From Chloroflexota bacterium (GTDB taxonomy: Bacteria > Chloroflexota > Anaerolineae > Anaerolineales > Villigracilaceae), in the NCBI GenBank assembly GCA_019873735.1, contig JAIOAQ010000025.1, positions 1 to 47,445 of the forward strand: a stretch of 47,445 nucleotides of DNA, written 5' to 3'. The notes beneath the pieces were generated by a model. That model was not told the DNA's origin. It searched no databases and saw only the letters and a list, made by a program, of their open reading frames with translations. Positions 14,763 through 23,197 of this stretch are shown here, piece by piece. Numbering within the stretch: the first letter of the stretch is position 1; every line of letters begins with the position of its first letter. The position numbers were made by a program, and so were the translations under genes.

Positions 14763-15263
14763 TTATTTTACCATCTCATACTTGGATCCCGGCGCTCCGC
14801 AGACCGGGCATTTTTCCGGCGCAGATTTTCCGTAATGTGTATGTCCGCACACCGGGCAGACGTAAAACTCACCTTCCTCCACCGGCTCGCCCAGGTTTTC
14901 CAGCGCCTGTCGGAAGAAGGCTTCATGTACTTTCTCAACTTCCCAGGCCCACTTAAACGAATTGAGCGCCTTCTTGTCGCCTTCCTCTTCGGCGGCGGCA
15001 ATGAAAGGCGGATACATGCTGGTCACCTCGTAATTTTCACCTGAAATGGCCGCCTTGAGATTTTCGGCCGTAGATTGCACCCCTCCCAAAGCGCGCCAAT
15101 GATTCATGGCGTGCACCGTCTCAGCCTGTGCCGCCGCGCGGAACAGTTTGGCAATGTAGGTGTACCCTTCTTCTTCTGCCCTTTTGGCAAACGCCAGGTA
15201 TTTACGATTGGCCTGCGATTCTCCTGCAAAAGCCTCTTTCAAACCATCCGTTGTTTTGGACAT
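14763..15263 (-). CDS. Rubrerythrin
   Basis: A 166-residue non-haem iron protein that reduces peroxide in anaerobes. The N-terminal ferritin-like diiron four-helix domain (about residues 1-130) carries ExxH-type ligands (AAQAETVHAMNH, EVEKVHEAFF) and further Glu ligands (GESQANRKY, AAAEEEG). The C-terminal rubredoxin-like domain has two CPVCG knuckles (CPVCGHTHYG, CPVCGAPGSKYE). ATG 15263 (MSKTTDGLKEAF) is chosen: GGAGG lies 7 nt upstream, while the ATG immediately before it (15266) is the alternative. The longer reading to 15326 has no support. It is separated from the divergent radical SAM gene by about 125 bp. This gene indicates an anaerobic or microaerobic lifestyle. Confidence 0.95.
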   Translation of the reverse strand: MSKTTDGLKEAFAGESQANRKYLAFAKRAEEEGYTYIAKLFRAAAQAETVHAMNHWRALGGVQSTAENLKAAISGENYEVTSMYPPFIAAAEEEGDKKALNSFKWAWEVEKVHEAFFRQALENLGEPVEEGEFYVCPVCGHTHYGKSAPEKCPVCGAPGSKYEMVK

Positions 15264-15355
15264 CATACCACCTCCTGTTTCAGATTTAACCACGATTCCC
15301 GCCTCACGCCATCCTTCGAATGTCATTTATCGGCGCGCAAATGCTCATCTTTTGC

Positions 15356-15383
15356 TTGACAAACAAAACAAATGTTCTATAAT
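15356..15383 (+). promoter_or_regulatory. Consensus promoter, leaderless radical SAM gene
   Basis: TTGACA (15356-15361), a 16-bp spacer, then perfect TATAAT (15378-15383). The ATG at 15390 falls at the expected transcription start, so the mRNA is probably leaderless. Confidence 0.8.
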
Positions 15384-15389
15384 AAAGGC

Positions 15390-16559
15390 ATGGACGCTCT
15401 TGACCGGCTGAAATGGCTCAGTTCACAGATGACTTTGGAACCGGATGGGGAACCTGGCCCGTTTGACGTGTCGGACGGGGCCCTGGCCTGTTCCCGCTCC
15501 GAAGCGCGGCGCCATGGCCTTATCATTTACCCGGCAGCCATGCCCAACGGCCGGCGTATTCATCTGCTTAAGACGCTCTTAAGTTCAGCCTGTGAGCGTG
15601 ATTGTCGGTACTGCCCCTTCCGCGCCGGACGCGATTTCCGGCGGGCCAGCTTCACGCCGGAAGAATTTGCGCGTCTGTTCCTGCGCCTATACGAGAGCGG
15701 CGCGGCCGAGGGCCTGTTTATCAGTTCCGCTTTGGCGGGCGGCGGAATCCGCACGCAGGACCAGCTGATTGAGACCGCCGAAATCCTGCGCTTCAAACTG
15801 GGCTTCAAAGGTTATCTTCACCTGAAAATTATGCCCGGCGCCGAAAAAGCACAGGTAGAACGTGCCATGCAGCTGGCCGATCGGGTCTCCATTAACTTAG
15901 AGGCGCCTAGCGCCATGCGCTTGAGTCGCCTGGCTCCCCGCAAAACCTTCTTCAATGAGTTGCTGACCCGCTTACGCTGGGTGGATGAGATTCGGCAGTC
16001 CCAGCCGCCTCAACGCGGCTGGAATGGCCGCTGGCCTTCCAGCACCACGCAGTTTGTCGCCGGTGGAGCCGATGAAAGCGACCTGGAACTGCTTCAGGCC
16101 AGTGAATTCCTGTACCGTCAGTTAAACCTGAAGCGCGTTTACTACATGGGCTTTCGCCCCATTCCCGACACACCGCTGGAAAACCATCCCCCCACTCCAC
16201 CCTTGCGGCAGTTGCGGTTGTATCAGGCCTCGTTCTTGCTGCGCGATTACGGCTTTGGGTTGGAGGAACTGCCTTTCGAAGCAGGCGGCAACCTGCCCGT
16301 CGGTCAAGACCCGAAACAGGCCTGGGCTGAGAGAAATCTATCGGAGCAGCCGATCGAAATCAATCGGGCAGAATGGTCCCAGTTACTGCGCGTTCCCGGC
16401 ATTGGGCCGCGCGCTGCCGGCGCCATCCTGCAGGCACGGCGCATTCACGTTTTACGCGATCTCTCTAGCCTGAAAAAATTGGGCATTGTTGCCGAGCGCG
16501 CGGCTCCATATATCTTGCTGGATGGGCGGCGCGCTCCTGTCCAACCTGCGCTTTTCTAG
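15390..16559 (+). CDS. Putative DNA modification/repair radical SAM protein
   Basis: A 389-residue radical SAM enzyme. The [4Fe-4S] cluster motif is Cys68-x3-Cys72-x2-Cys75 (SACERDCRYCPF). The C-terminal region has a helix-hairpin-helix (LLRVPGIGPRAAGAILQARR) that suggests nucleic-acid binding. This architecture matches the family described as putative DNA modification/repair radical SAM protein, often found with a SAM-linked uracil-DNA-glycosylase-type partner. No such partner follows here; the next gene is a convergent HAD phosphatase. ATG 15390 is chosen because a near-perfect promoter ends 6 nt before it, and the in-frame ATG at 15372 lies inside that promoter. Substrate and reaction are unknown. 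Confidence 0.85.
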   Translation: MDALDRLKWLSSQMTLEPDGEPGPFDVSDGALACSRSEARRHGLIIYPAAMPNGRRIHLLKTLLSSACERDCRYCPFRAGRDFRRASFTPEEFARLFLRLYESGAAEGLFISSALAGGGIRTQDQLIETAEILRFKLGFKGYLHLKIMPGAEKAQVERAMQLADRVSINLEAPSAMRLSRLAPRKTFFNELLTRLRWVDEIRQSQPPQRGWNGRWPSSTTQFVAGGADESDLELLQASEFLYRQLNLKRVYYMGFRPIPDTPLENHPPTPPLRQLRLYQASFLLRDYGFGLEELPFEAGGNLPVGQDPKQAWAERNLSEQPIEINRAEWSQLLRVPGIGPRAAGAILQARRIHVLRDLSSLKKLGIVAERAAPYILLDGRRAPVQPALF

Positions 16560-16562
16560 TCA

Positions 16563-17390
16563 TCATGGCAGGATGAAATCCCCCTGCAAAGGCGGCCATT
16601 TCTGTAATAGAGCCGTCAGGTCAGAAGCGATCACATCTACCGGCGGCTGCCACGATTCGGCCTGCGCGCGCGTGCTGACCCCGCTCAGTACGAGCGCCGT
16701 ATGACAGCCGGCTGCCTGTCCGCCGGCAATATCGGTTTCCAGGCGGTCGCCCACAACCAGCACCTGGGTCGGGTGCAGCCCCATTTGCTCCAAACAGATT
16801 TGGATCATGACTGGATGCGGCTTGCCTGCCACAATGGGATGCTGGTCGGTCGCCGTGCTGACGGCTGCCACAATTGCCCCTGCGCCGGGGACCAGTCCGA
16901 GCGGCGTTGGGAAAGTGCGGTCTGTGTTGGTGGCGTAAAAGGCCGCCCCGGCACGAACGAACAAGGTGGCCGCGCGCAATTTCTGGTAGGTAACCTCCCG
17001 GTCCATGCTGACGACAACGGCCAAGGGGGTTATCTCGCGGCTGAAATCCTCCACCAGGGTAAAACCGTGCGCTTGCACTGTCGTCCGAATGCCGGTCTCG
17101 CCAATAACGTACAGCGGGCCGCCTTGTGGAAAACGTTGGGCCAGCAAACGCGCCGCGGCTATGGCCGAGTTGACAATTTGCCGTTCGGAAATCTCCACCC
17201 CGAAACCATGCAGTTTTTCAACATATTGAGCAGGGGCGCGCGTGGCGTTATTTGTTGCCAGCATTACCCTTAAATTGAGCGCCTGTAAGCGGAAAAAGAT
17301 TTGCTGCAGGTCGCCAATTGGCTCCCTGTCGCGCCACAGGACGCCATCCAGGTCAAGGATAATGCCTTGAATGTCTTTCATAGGCTCCAC
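16563..17390 (-). CDS. HAD-IIA phosphatase, NagD/phosphoglycolate phosphatase-like
   Basis: A 275-residue haloacid dehalogenase superfamily hydrolase. Motif I is DLDGVLW (nucleophile Asp and acid/base Asp near residues 13-15), motif II is ATNNATR, the motif III lysine is in AGKPHP, and motif IV is GDRLETDIAGG. A class IIA cap domain lies between motifs II and III (about residues 80-175). Family members dephosphorylate sugar phosphates, p-nitrophenyl phosphate or UMP. Start ATG 17390 overlaps the end of the upstream small membrane protein gene by 13 nt; ATG 17381 (MKDIQG) is an alternative. It is the last gene of the minus-strand run kinase, hflX, membrane protein, HAD. Confidence 0.9.
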   Translation of the reverse strand: MEPMKDIQGIILDLDGVLWRDREPIGDLQQIFFRLQALNLRVMLATNNATRAPAQYVEKLHGFGVEISERQIVNSAIAAARLLAQRFPQGGPLYVIGETGIRTTVQAHGFTLVEDFSREITPLAVVVSMDREVTYQKLRAATLFVRAGAAFYATNTDRTFPTPLGLVPGAGAIVAAVSTATDQHPIVAGKPHPVMIQICLEQMGLHPTQVLVVGDRLETDIAGGQAAGCHTALVLSGVSTRAQAESWQPPVDVIASDLTALLQKWPPLQGDFILP

Positions 17391-17587
17391 GCAAGTAAGA
17401 TACCAATGATGGTAAGAACGATTCCCAGGTGAAGCAGCAGGTTGGTTTGAGCAAACCAGCCCAGAGGGAAAAACTGGACAATAAAGTTCAGAAAAACGAA
17501 TACCAGCCCAAGAATGGGCAACAGTCCCTTTCGATGGGCAAAATACTCAGAAGCCTGGTCAAGCAGGCGGGAAAGGAAATCGCTCAT
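17378..17587 (-). CDS. Small two-helix membrane protein, unknown function
   Basis: A 69-residue protein. A charged N-terminus (MSDFLSRLLDQASEYFAHRK) is followed by two hydrophobic helices (GLLPILGLVFVFLNFIVQFF and LLLHLGIVLTIIGILLAWSL). Its start ATG overlaps the hflX stop by 4 nt and GGAGG-type sequence precedes it. Its end overlaps the HAD gene, so it is translationally coupled on both sides. No family is recognised. Confidence 0.75.
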   Translation of the reverse strand: MSDFLSRLLDQASEYFAHRKGLLPILGLVFVFLNFIVQFFPLGWFAQTNLLLHLGIVLTIIGILLAWSL

Positions 17588-18948
17588 ACTTCCTCCTCAA
17601 GGTCATCCTGTTCGGTCACATTTTCGGCAGGGACATATCGCCAGGGCGCAAACTGCGCTGCCAGCCTGCCGGGGATGCGCCCTTGCATGCGCACTCCCCC
17701 GCGTTCGTGTTCGATGCGTTCTACCTGTCCAAATTCGTGAAAAAGCGAAATCAACTGGCCTTCCTGGTAGGGCAGCCGTACCGTGATGGATTGATAGGTT
17801 TCGTAGAGAATGCGTTGAATGCTGCCCAACAAATCCGGCAGCCCTTCACCGGTTCGCGCGGAAATGGCCACAGCATTGGGGAAATTTTCCACCGCCCGCC
17901 GCGCAACAGCCGGATCAGACAACAAATCAATTTTGTTCAAGACGGTCAGGACGGGAATGTGCCCCGCCTCAATTTCTTCCAATGTACTGTGTACCGCGTT
18001 TGCTTGCTGGAGGGCATTCGGGTGCGAGATGTCCACCACGTGCAAGAGCAAATCTGCGTCGGCAATTTCCTCCAGCGTGGCGCGAAATGCGGCCACCAGG
18101 GTAGTAGGCAGTTTTTGAATAAAGCCTACGGTATCCGTGATCAGAGCCTGATACCCGCCCGGCAGTTTGAGCCGTCGGGTGGTTGGATCAAGAGTGGCAA
18201 ACAATTGATCGGCTACATAGACATCCGAATGCGCCAGTCGGTTGATTAAGGTGGATTTGCCGGCATTGGTATAACCGACCAGCGCCAGCACTGGCAGACG
18301 AGAACGCTTCCGCTGCAGGCGATAGCGTTGACGATGGGCGCGCACCTTTTCCAGTTCGCGCTTCAGGTGGGCAATTCGGCTGCGAATCTGACGCCGATCT
18401 ACCTCTAACTGCGTCTCGCCAGGGCCGCGCAGACCAACACCGCCGACCGAACCGGCGCGTCCGCCGCCGCCGCCCGCCTGGCGTGCCAGATGCGTCCACC
18501 GGCGGGTCAAACGCGGCAAATAGTATTCATATTGCGCCAGTTCAACCTGCAATATTCCTTCACTGCTATGGGCATGTTGCGCAAAAATATCGAGGATAAG
18601 AGCCGTGCGGTCGAGCAAACGAACGTTCTGCCCTAAGGCTTCTTCCAGTTCGCGCTGGTGGCGCGGATTGAGTTCGTCATCAAAGATCACCACCTGCGCC
18701 AGGGTTTCCTCAACCAACGCCTTGAGTTCTTGGACCTTCCCTGAACCGATCAGGGTATCGGGGTTGGGGCGGTCAAGGCGTTGAATCATCTCGCCGACAA
18801 CGTCCAGGCCGGCTGTGTCGGCCAGCAGTGCCAGTTCTGTTAACGAATCTTCCAGAGGCAGGAACGATTCCTGACCGCGCAAATCTACGCCTACCAGGAA
18901 AGCCCGTTCCCGCGGCGGTGTGGTTGGTTGAGGGACACGTTTTGCCAT
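17584..18948 (-). CDS. hflX: Ribosome-associated GTPase HflX
   Basis: A 454-residue GTPase that splits or rescues stalled 70S ribosomes under stress in other bacteria. The N-terminal HflX domain (about residues 15-190) includes DELNPRHQRELEEALG and DRTALILDIFAQHAHSSEG. The Gly-rich linker GGVGLRGPGETQLEVDRR is the family signature. The G domain has G1 GYTNAGKST, G3 DTVGF, G4 NKID and G5-like ISARTG. Length is usual. The start ATG overlaps the stop of the upstream histidine kinase by 1 nt (TAATG), and its stop overlaps the next small gene, so a coupled operon is clear. The link of a sensor kinase to a ribosome stress GTPase is unusual. Confidence 0.97.
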   Translation of the reverse strand: MAKRVPQPTTPPRERAFLVGVDLRGQESFLPLEDSLTELALLADTAGLDVVGEMIQRLDRPNPDTLIGSGKVQELKALVEETLAQVVIFDDELNPRHQRELEEALGQNVRLLDRTALILDIFAQHAHSSEGILQVELAQYEYYLPRLTRRWTHLARQAGGGGGRAGSVGGVGLRGPGETQLEVDRRQIRSRIAHLKRELEKVRAHRQRYRLQRKRSRLPVLALVGYTNAGKSTLINRLAHSDVYVADQLFATLDPTTRRLKLPGGYQALITDTVGFIQKLPTTLVAAFRATLEEIADADLLLHVVDISHPNALQQANAVHSTLEEIEAGHIPVLTVLNKIDLLSDPAVARRAVENFPNAVAISARTGEGLPDLLGSIQRILYETYQSITVRLPYQEGQLISLFHEFGQVERIEHERGGVRMQGRIPGRLAAQFAPWRYVPAENVTEQDDLEEEV

Positions 18949-20198
18949 TAAGCCTCGTTTGAGTCGGGATGGACTTTATTGCCGAACAATTTTACCAGTT
19001 TGGGATCGTCTGGACTGGTGCGGACAGGCAGTAAAACGTGGAAGGTTGAACCAGGACACCTTACTTCGTCATAGCCTTCCGATTCCACCCAGATAGCCCC
19101 GCCGTGCGATTCGATAATCCCCCGCGCAATGGAGAGACCCAGCCCCGGCCCGCCGCCCTTGAACTTAATTTTGCCGCTGGAGTGCAGCGAAGTCTGCCCC
19201 AGTTGCGCAAATTTTTCAAAAATCAATTGTTGATTTTCAGGCGAAATACCAATGCCGGTATCGGAAATGGTTACCTCTACAAAGCCGGGCAAGGTGCGGC
19301 CGTCCACCCAAATACGTCCGCCGTCGGGTGTGTACTTGATGGCGTTGGAGACAATATTGCGGAAAGCCTGATACAGCCGTTCCGGATCGCCATACAGCAT
19401 TTGTTCGCTGCCGGGAAAAGGATGGATTTCCAGTTTCTGGCGTCGTGCGCGCACCGCCTCGGCAAACTCGCTTTTCAACAAGCCCAGCAAATGGTTGAGC
19501 AAAACCGGCTGAAGGTTCAGAGAGAGCAAATTGTTGTCAATCAACGAGACGTCAATCATGTCTTCCAAAATATCCCGCAAACGGCGAATCCCATTGTTGA
19601 CGCCTTGAATATACGGTTCGAGGTTGTCGTGCTCCGCGCCGCCCTGCCCGGAAGCGACAATTTGATCGCGCATCATTGATACATAGCCTTCAATGAGAGT
19701 CAACGGCGTTTTGAGTTCGTGGGCCGCCACAGCAATAAAATCGGACTTGCTGCGATCAAGGCGTTCCAGTTTCTGTTGCGTTTCCAGCAATTGGCCGGCG
19801 ACATAGGCAATGCGTTTCTCCATCTCCAGCCGCGCCGCCTTTTCCAGGCCATACGTCAGGTAGGGCAGAATGCTGGTGATGAAATCAAGCGCCTCTTCTG
19901 GTGGAAGGCTGTCGCGGGCAACTTGCTGCGTGATGGCAATCATCTGATTGATAATGAAAGAGACGTTGTTCTCCCCTTGCTGCAATTCGGTCTGAGTGGG
20001 CGAGCCGGCCCAACGTTCCAGGATTGGATCCAGCCAGGCCGCATTCCCGCTGACAGCCGCTTGTTTGAGTGCCTCAAAGAACTGCTCCAGTTCCGCGCGA
20101 AAAGACTCGCGCACCTCGCTGCCGCGTGCCAGGGCATGCGCAATGCGCTCAATCCAGGTTTGACGTATCCGTTCAAGAAGTTCTTGCAGGCTGCTCAT
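18948..20198 (-). CDS. Soluble sensor histidine kinase
   Basis: A 416-residue kinase without TM segments. The N-terminal helical sensor region (residues about 1-150) resembles RsbR-type or heme-free globin-like N-terminal folds only loosely, so no assignment is made. A coiled-coil linker (ETQQKLERLDRSKSDF) precedes HisKA with the phospho-acceptor in AVAAHELKTPLTLIEGY. HATPase_c shows the N box RNIVSNAIKYTP, G1 DTGIGISPEN, F box and G2 GGGPGLGLSIARG. It is followed by hflX with a 1-nt overlap. No response regulator lies beside it. A TATAAT ends 4 nt before the ATG, so the transcript is probably leaderless. Confidence 0.93.
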   Translation of the reverse strand: MSSLQELLERIRQTWIERIAHALARGSEVRESFRAELEQFFEALKQAAVSGNAAWLDPILERWAGSPTQTELQQGENNVSFIINQMIAITQQVARDSLPPEEALDFITSILPYLTYGLEKAARLEMEKRIAYVAGQLLETQQKLERLDRSKSDFIAVAAHELKTPLTLIEGYVSMMRDQIVASGQGGAEHDNLEPYIQGVNNGIRRLRDILEDMIDVSLIDNNLLSLNLQPVLLNHLLGLLKSEFAEAVRARRQKLEIHPFPGSEQMLYGDPERLYQAFRNIVSNAIKYTPDGGRIWVDGRTLPGFVEVTISDTGIGISPENQQLIFEKFAQLGQTSLHSSGKIKFKGGGPGLGLSIARGIIESHGGAIWVESEGYDEVRCPGSTFHVLLPVRTSPDDPKLVKLFGNKVHPDSNEA

Positions 20199-20202
20199 AC
20201 CG

Positions 20203-20208
20203 ATTATA
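20203..20208 (-). promoter_or_regulatory. -10 box, histidine kinase/hflX operon
   Basis: TATAAT on the minus strand ends 4 nt before ATG 20198, with CGGT between and no Shine-Dalgarno sequence. No strong -35 was found. Confidence 0.5.
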
Positions 20209-20244
20209 AGTTTACGTCACAGCGGCGCTTTTGGCAATACAAAG

Positions 20245-20276
20245 GCGTGCGACGTACCTGGGGGTACGTCGCACGC
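20245..20276 (-). terminator. Long perfect hairpin downstream of clpP
   Basis: GCGTGCGACGTACC (20245-20258), loop of 4, GGTACGTCGCACGC (20263-20276): a 14-bp perfect stem between clpP and the kinase gene. The following minus-strand sequence CTTTGTATTG is only weakly U-rich. Confidence 0.6.
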
Positions 20277-20302
20277 ATAGACTGACAAACCGGCAGGGAG
20301 AA

Positions 20303-20911
20303 TCAGGCTTTCTTTTCCGGCGGTTCCAACACCTGGTCAACCAGACCGTATTCCACAGCCTGTTGCGCTTCCAGGTAAAAATCTCGGTCGGTATCGCGCT
20401 CGATGACCTCAATCGGCTGGCCAGTATGCCTGGCCATAATTTGATTCAGGCGTTGCTTCAAAAGCAGGATTTGCCGCGCCTGAATCTCAATGTCTGTCGC
20501 CTGCCCTTGCGCGCCGCCCAGCGGCTGATGCATGTGGATGGTAGCATGCGGCAGGGCAAAACGACGTCCCTTTGTCCCGGCCGCCAGCAAGACCGTCCCG
20601 AAAGAAGCCGTCACTCCCACCGCCACCGTGCTAATGGGATTGGAGATCATCTGCATGGTATCGTAAATCGCCAGCCCGGCATAAATCACGCCTCCCGGCG
20701 AATTGATGTACATTTGAATTTCCTTATCGGGATCCTCGTGATTCAGGTAGAGCAATTGTGCAACGATCACATTGGCGACCTGATCGTCAATTGGCGTACC
20801 CAAAAAGACAATCCGTTCTTTGAGTAACAGGGAGTAAATGTCAAAAGCCCGTTCGCCGCGCCCGGACGATTCGATGACCATTGGGATAAGGTTTTTGAAA
20901 TCTGGAATCAT
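20303..20911 (-). CDS. clpP: ATP-dependent Clp protease proteolytic subunit
   Basis: A 202-residue serine protease subunit forming the tetradecameric core used with ClpX or ClpA/C. Nucleophile Ser103 is in [14 protein letters not shown], His122 in [12 protein letters not shown], and the Asp in the [10 protein letters not shown] motif. The oxyanion-loop motif NSPGG is intact. The usual GQAASMG around the Ser is here GVTASFG, a mild divergence. ATG 20911 has AGGAG 9 nt upstream. It lies downstream of tig on the same strand, the common tig-clpP order, but a strong hairpin separates them and clpX does not follow; a histidine kinase does. Confidence 0.97.
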   Translation of the reverse strand: MIPDFKNLIPMVIESSGRGERAFDIYSLLLKERIVFLGTPIDDQVANVIVAQLLYLNHEDPDKEIQMYINSPGGVIYAGLAIYDTMQMISNPISTVAVGVTASFGTVLLAAGTKGRRFALPHATIHMHQPLGGAQGQATDIEIQARQILLLKQRLNQIMARHTGQPIEVIERDTDRDFYLEAQQAVEYGLVDQVLEPPEKKA

Positions 20912-20987
20912 AGTCTTTTCTCCTGAGTGAAGTGTGCTAATCTTACACGCTTTTTATTGGAATTGCGTTAACTTTGCCTGTAAAAGA

Positions 20988-21015
20988 CATAGTGACGGCT
21001 TGAGCCGTCACTATG
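20988..21015 (-). terminator. Terminator after tig
   Basis: A perfect 28-bp palindrome CATAGTGACGGCT-TG-AGCCGTCACTATG, followed on the minus strand by TCTTTTA. It begins 6 bp after the tig stop codon. Confidence 0.8.
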
Positions 21016-21021
21016 CAGATT

Positions 21022-22515
21022 TTATTCGGCTTTCTTGGCGGCAGTCCGCTTTTTAGGTTTGGCCTCAACCGGTTCCTCTGCCGACCCGCTGCCGGCTCCC
21101 GTTTCTTCTGCCGGAGTCTCCGCCGAAGCCTTGGTCTTTTTTGCAGCGGCCTTCTTGGGCTTAGCCTCTTGCCCTTCTACCTCGCCATTGGCCAATGCTT
21201 TGATGCGCTCCAGCGTTTTTTGCACCAGCATTCGCGAAGTGATATCCAGCATCACTGCCTGCACCAGGTTGTTGGGATGTTTTGTGCCGCCACTGGTGGC
21301 GCGGTTGAAAGCCTCGTTGTGCTGTACCAGTGCGTCCCAGGTCTGGCGGAACTCATCTTTCAGAGCGTCTGCATCTAACTGAATTTTCTCTGATTCAATG
21401 AGTTCGTCCATTATCAGCCGCCGCTCCAGGCGACGAATGGCTGCCGGGCGCACTTCGGCCTCAACAAACTCGGCCTCATCCATCTCGCGGACTTTCAAAA
21501 AGGTTTCATATTCCAATCTCTGTTCCGCCAGCCGTTCCTTTAGGTCTTCCAGCATTTCTTTAACTTCAGCATCAACCAGTTGCGGCGGGTACTTGATCAC
21601 AGCGTCCGCTCTAATTTTTTCCATCAGGTCTTCGAAATACTGATCGTCGTAATTGTCTTTGCTTTTCTGCTCAATATCCTTGCGCATCGCTTCGCGCAAT
21701 TCAGCCAGCGTATCTGCTACGCCGGTCATGCGGGCAAACTCATCGTCCAATTCCGGCAATTGCAGCCCGCGTACCGACTTGACTTCCACTTCGTACGCAA
21801 CGGTTGTGCCGCGCAGGGCTTCGTCCTCTACATCCTTGCCGAACTTATGGGTGACGGTCTTCTTGTCGCCTGTTTTCAGGCCAATCAATTCGCGTGAAAA
21901 ACCCTGATACGGGTACTCGTTGTCGCGCGGTTCTTGAGCAATATAAATCGCGTGTCCCTTGCGTTCGGCGACAATCGCCTCTTCGCCTTCTTTTGGCTTG
22001 ACCTTTTTCCCAACCAGGTCTATCAAGACAAAGTCTTCAACCTGGATTGGTCGTTCAACCGCCTGGGTTGTCGCATAAATCCGGCGTAAGGCCTGAATGG
22101 CCTGCTCAACTTCCTCTTCGCCCGGCGATTTGAACTCATACGGCTGGCGCAGCGCCCGGTAGTCGCCCAGTTTTACTTCAGGGCGCAACGGGACGCGAAA
22201 AACAAGTTTTGCCGGGTCCAGGGATTCGACTTTTTCCAGCGAACCCGGTGCAGCCGGCTCGATTTTTTCCTGTTCCAGCACTTGTGGATAGATTTCATCT
22301 ACCAGCAGGTCAAGCGCCTGCTCCAAAATGGCTTCATCGCCGTAATGACGGCGCACAACATCATACGGCGCTTTGCCCGGTCGGAAGCCTGGAACTTTGC
22401 CGCGTTCCGATAGTTTCCGCGCCGCGCGCCGCTTGGCCGATTCCATCTGTTCGGCCTCAATTTCAACCGTCAAGTCAACTTGATGGTCATCGCGAGGAGT
22501 TTGTGTAATTTTCAA
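21022..22515 (-). CDS. tig: Trigger factor (ribosome-bound chaperone, PPIase)
   Basis: A 497-residue chaperone that binds nascent chains at the ribosome exit. The N-terminal ribosome-binding domain contains the signature GFRPGKAPYDVVRRHYG (residues about 41-57). A FKBP-type PPIase domain (about 155-245) and the C-terminal helical domain (ELREAMRKDIEQKSKDN, DELIESEKIQLD) follow. E. coli Tig is 432 residues; the excess is a Lys/Ala/Glu-rich low-complexity tail of about 60 residues (KPKKAAAKKTKASAE, KPKKRTAAKKAE). TTG 22515 is the start, as AAGGAAG precedes it and the protein then begins MKITQTP like other trigger factors. tRNA-Leu lies upstream on the same strand. Confidence 0.97.
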   Translation of the reverse strand: MKITQTPRDDHQVDLTVEIEAEQMESAKRRAARKLSERGKVPGFRPGKAPYDVVRRHYGDEAILEQALDLLVDEIYPQVLEQEKIEPAAPGSLEKVESLDPAKLVFRVPLRPEVKLGDYRALRQPYEFKSPGEEEVEQAIQALRRIYATTQAVERPIQVEDFVLIDLVGKKVKPKEGEEAIVAERKGHAIYIAQEPRDNEYPYQGFSRELIGLKTGDKKTVTHKFGKDVEDEALRGTTVAYEVEVKSVRGLQLPELDDEFARMTGVADTLAELREAMRKDIEQKSKDNYDDQYFEDLMEKIRADAVIKYPPQLVDAEVKEMLEDLKERLAEQRLEYETFLKVREMDEAEFVEAEVRPAAIRRLERRLIMDELIESEKIQLDADALKDEFRQTWDALVQHNEAFNRATSGGTKHPNNLVQAVMLDITSRMLVQKTLERIKALANGEVEGQEAKPKKAAAKKTKASAETPAEETGAGSGSAEEPVEAKPKKRTAAKKAE

Positions 22516-22561
22516 AGCAGTCTTCCTTCAAAGTAAATTTGTAGCCGTAAAAGTTTTTTGA

Positions 22562-22643
22562 TGGGGACGACGGGAATCGAACCCGTACGCCTCGCGGCCC
22601 ATGATCCTAAGTCATGTCTGTCTGCCAGTTCCAGCACGTCCCC
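22562..22643 (-). tRNA. tRNA-Leu (UAG)
   Basis: The acceptor GGGGACG pairs with CGTCCCC and the discriminator is A. The anticodon loop CTTAGGA gives anticodon TAG. A class II long variable arm (GGCCGCGAGGC region) and the T-arm GGTTCGATTCC are present. CCA is not encoded. It is followed 46 bp later by tig. Confidence 0.93.
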
Positions 22644-22731
22644 GGCGCGGGAATCAAACCCCGCTGATGAGCGGGCTGATTATAACCTCTGATAAAGAAA
22701 TTTTGTAGATGCCCGAAAAACGGGAAGCGGG

Positions 22732-22737
22732 TATAAT
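22732..22737 (+). promoter_or_regulatory. -10 box of hypothetical gene
   Basis: TATAAT lies 38 nt before ATG 22776. The -35 region is unclear. Confidence 0.35.
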
Positions 22738-22775
22738 CGCCGCCTATCACCTTTTCACAACGGAGAACTACGTCC

Positions 22776-23192
22776 ATGAGCAGAGTTGTCAACCCAGAAT
22801 CGGCCGGCAAAGAACGCAACCGGTTAACCAAAGCCATTGCCCTGGCCGTGCGCCATTTGGCCCAACAAACCGAGATCACCGCCGAAACGCGCGACCTGGC
22901 AGCATTCATTGCGCTTGCCCTGCTGCAAGTGGCCGCCGGTATCGAAAGCACCGTTGCCGCCTGGGAAAAGCGCGATTACTGGGTCAAAGCCGACCGTTTC
23001 CGCATGGAATGGGCCTGGAGCGGACAACTGGGCGAGAAGATGAGACAGGCCATCCTGGCCGAAGATTGGCCGCTGATTGCCCGCCTCTCTGCTCAAATTG
23101 CCGAAAAACTGGGGCACATCAAAATCGCCGAAAATCACCGCCTCGGCCGCCCGTGGCAGGGCGCCTATCGCCAGTTACAGAAAAACGCTTGA
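22776..23192 (+). CDS. Conserved-looking hypothetical protein, soluble helical
   Basis: A 138-residue protein predicted to be all alpha-helical and cytoplasmic, with no signal peptide or TM segment. Distinct patches are KERNRLTKAIALAVRHLAQQ, a central ALLQVAAGIESTVAAWEKRDYWVKADRFR with several aromatic residues, and a tail GRPWQGAYRQL. Base composition and codon use match neighbours, and a CGGAGA ribosome site precedes ATG 22776. I do not recognise the family. The gene converges on the lipoprotein gene with a 5-bp gap and no terminator. Confidence 0.75.
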   Translation: MSRVVNPESAGKERNRLTKAIALAVRHLAQQTEITAETRDLAAFIALALLQVAAGIESTVAAWEKRDYWVKADRFRMEWAWSGQLGEKMRQAILAEDWPLIARLSAQIAEKLGHIKIAENHRLGRPWQGAYRQLQKNA

Positions 23193-23197
23193 CGAAA

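Noticed and set aside
15372..15389. ATG 15372 as the start of the radical SAM gene
   Set aside because: It lies between the -35 and -10 boxes of the promoter, so it would not be transcribed from it.
20303..22515. Complete tig-clpP-clpX operon
   Set aside because: clpX is not downstream, and hairpins separate tig from clpP and clpP from the next gene.
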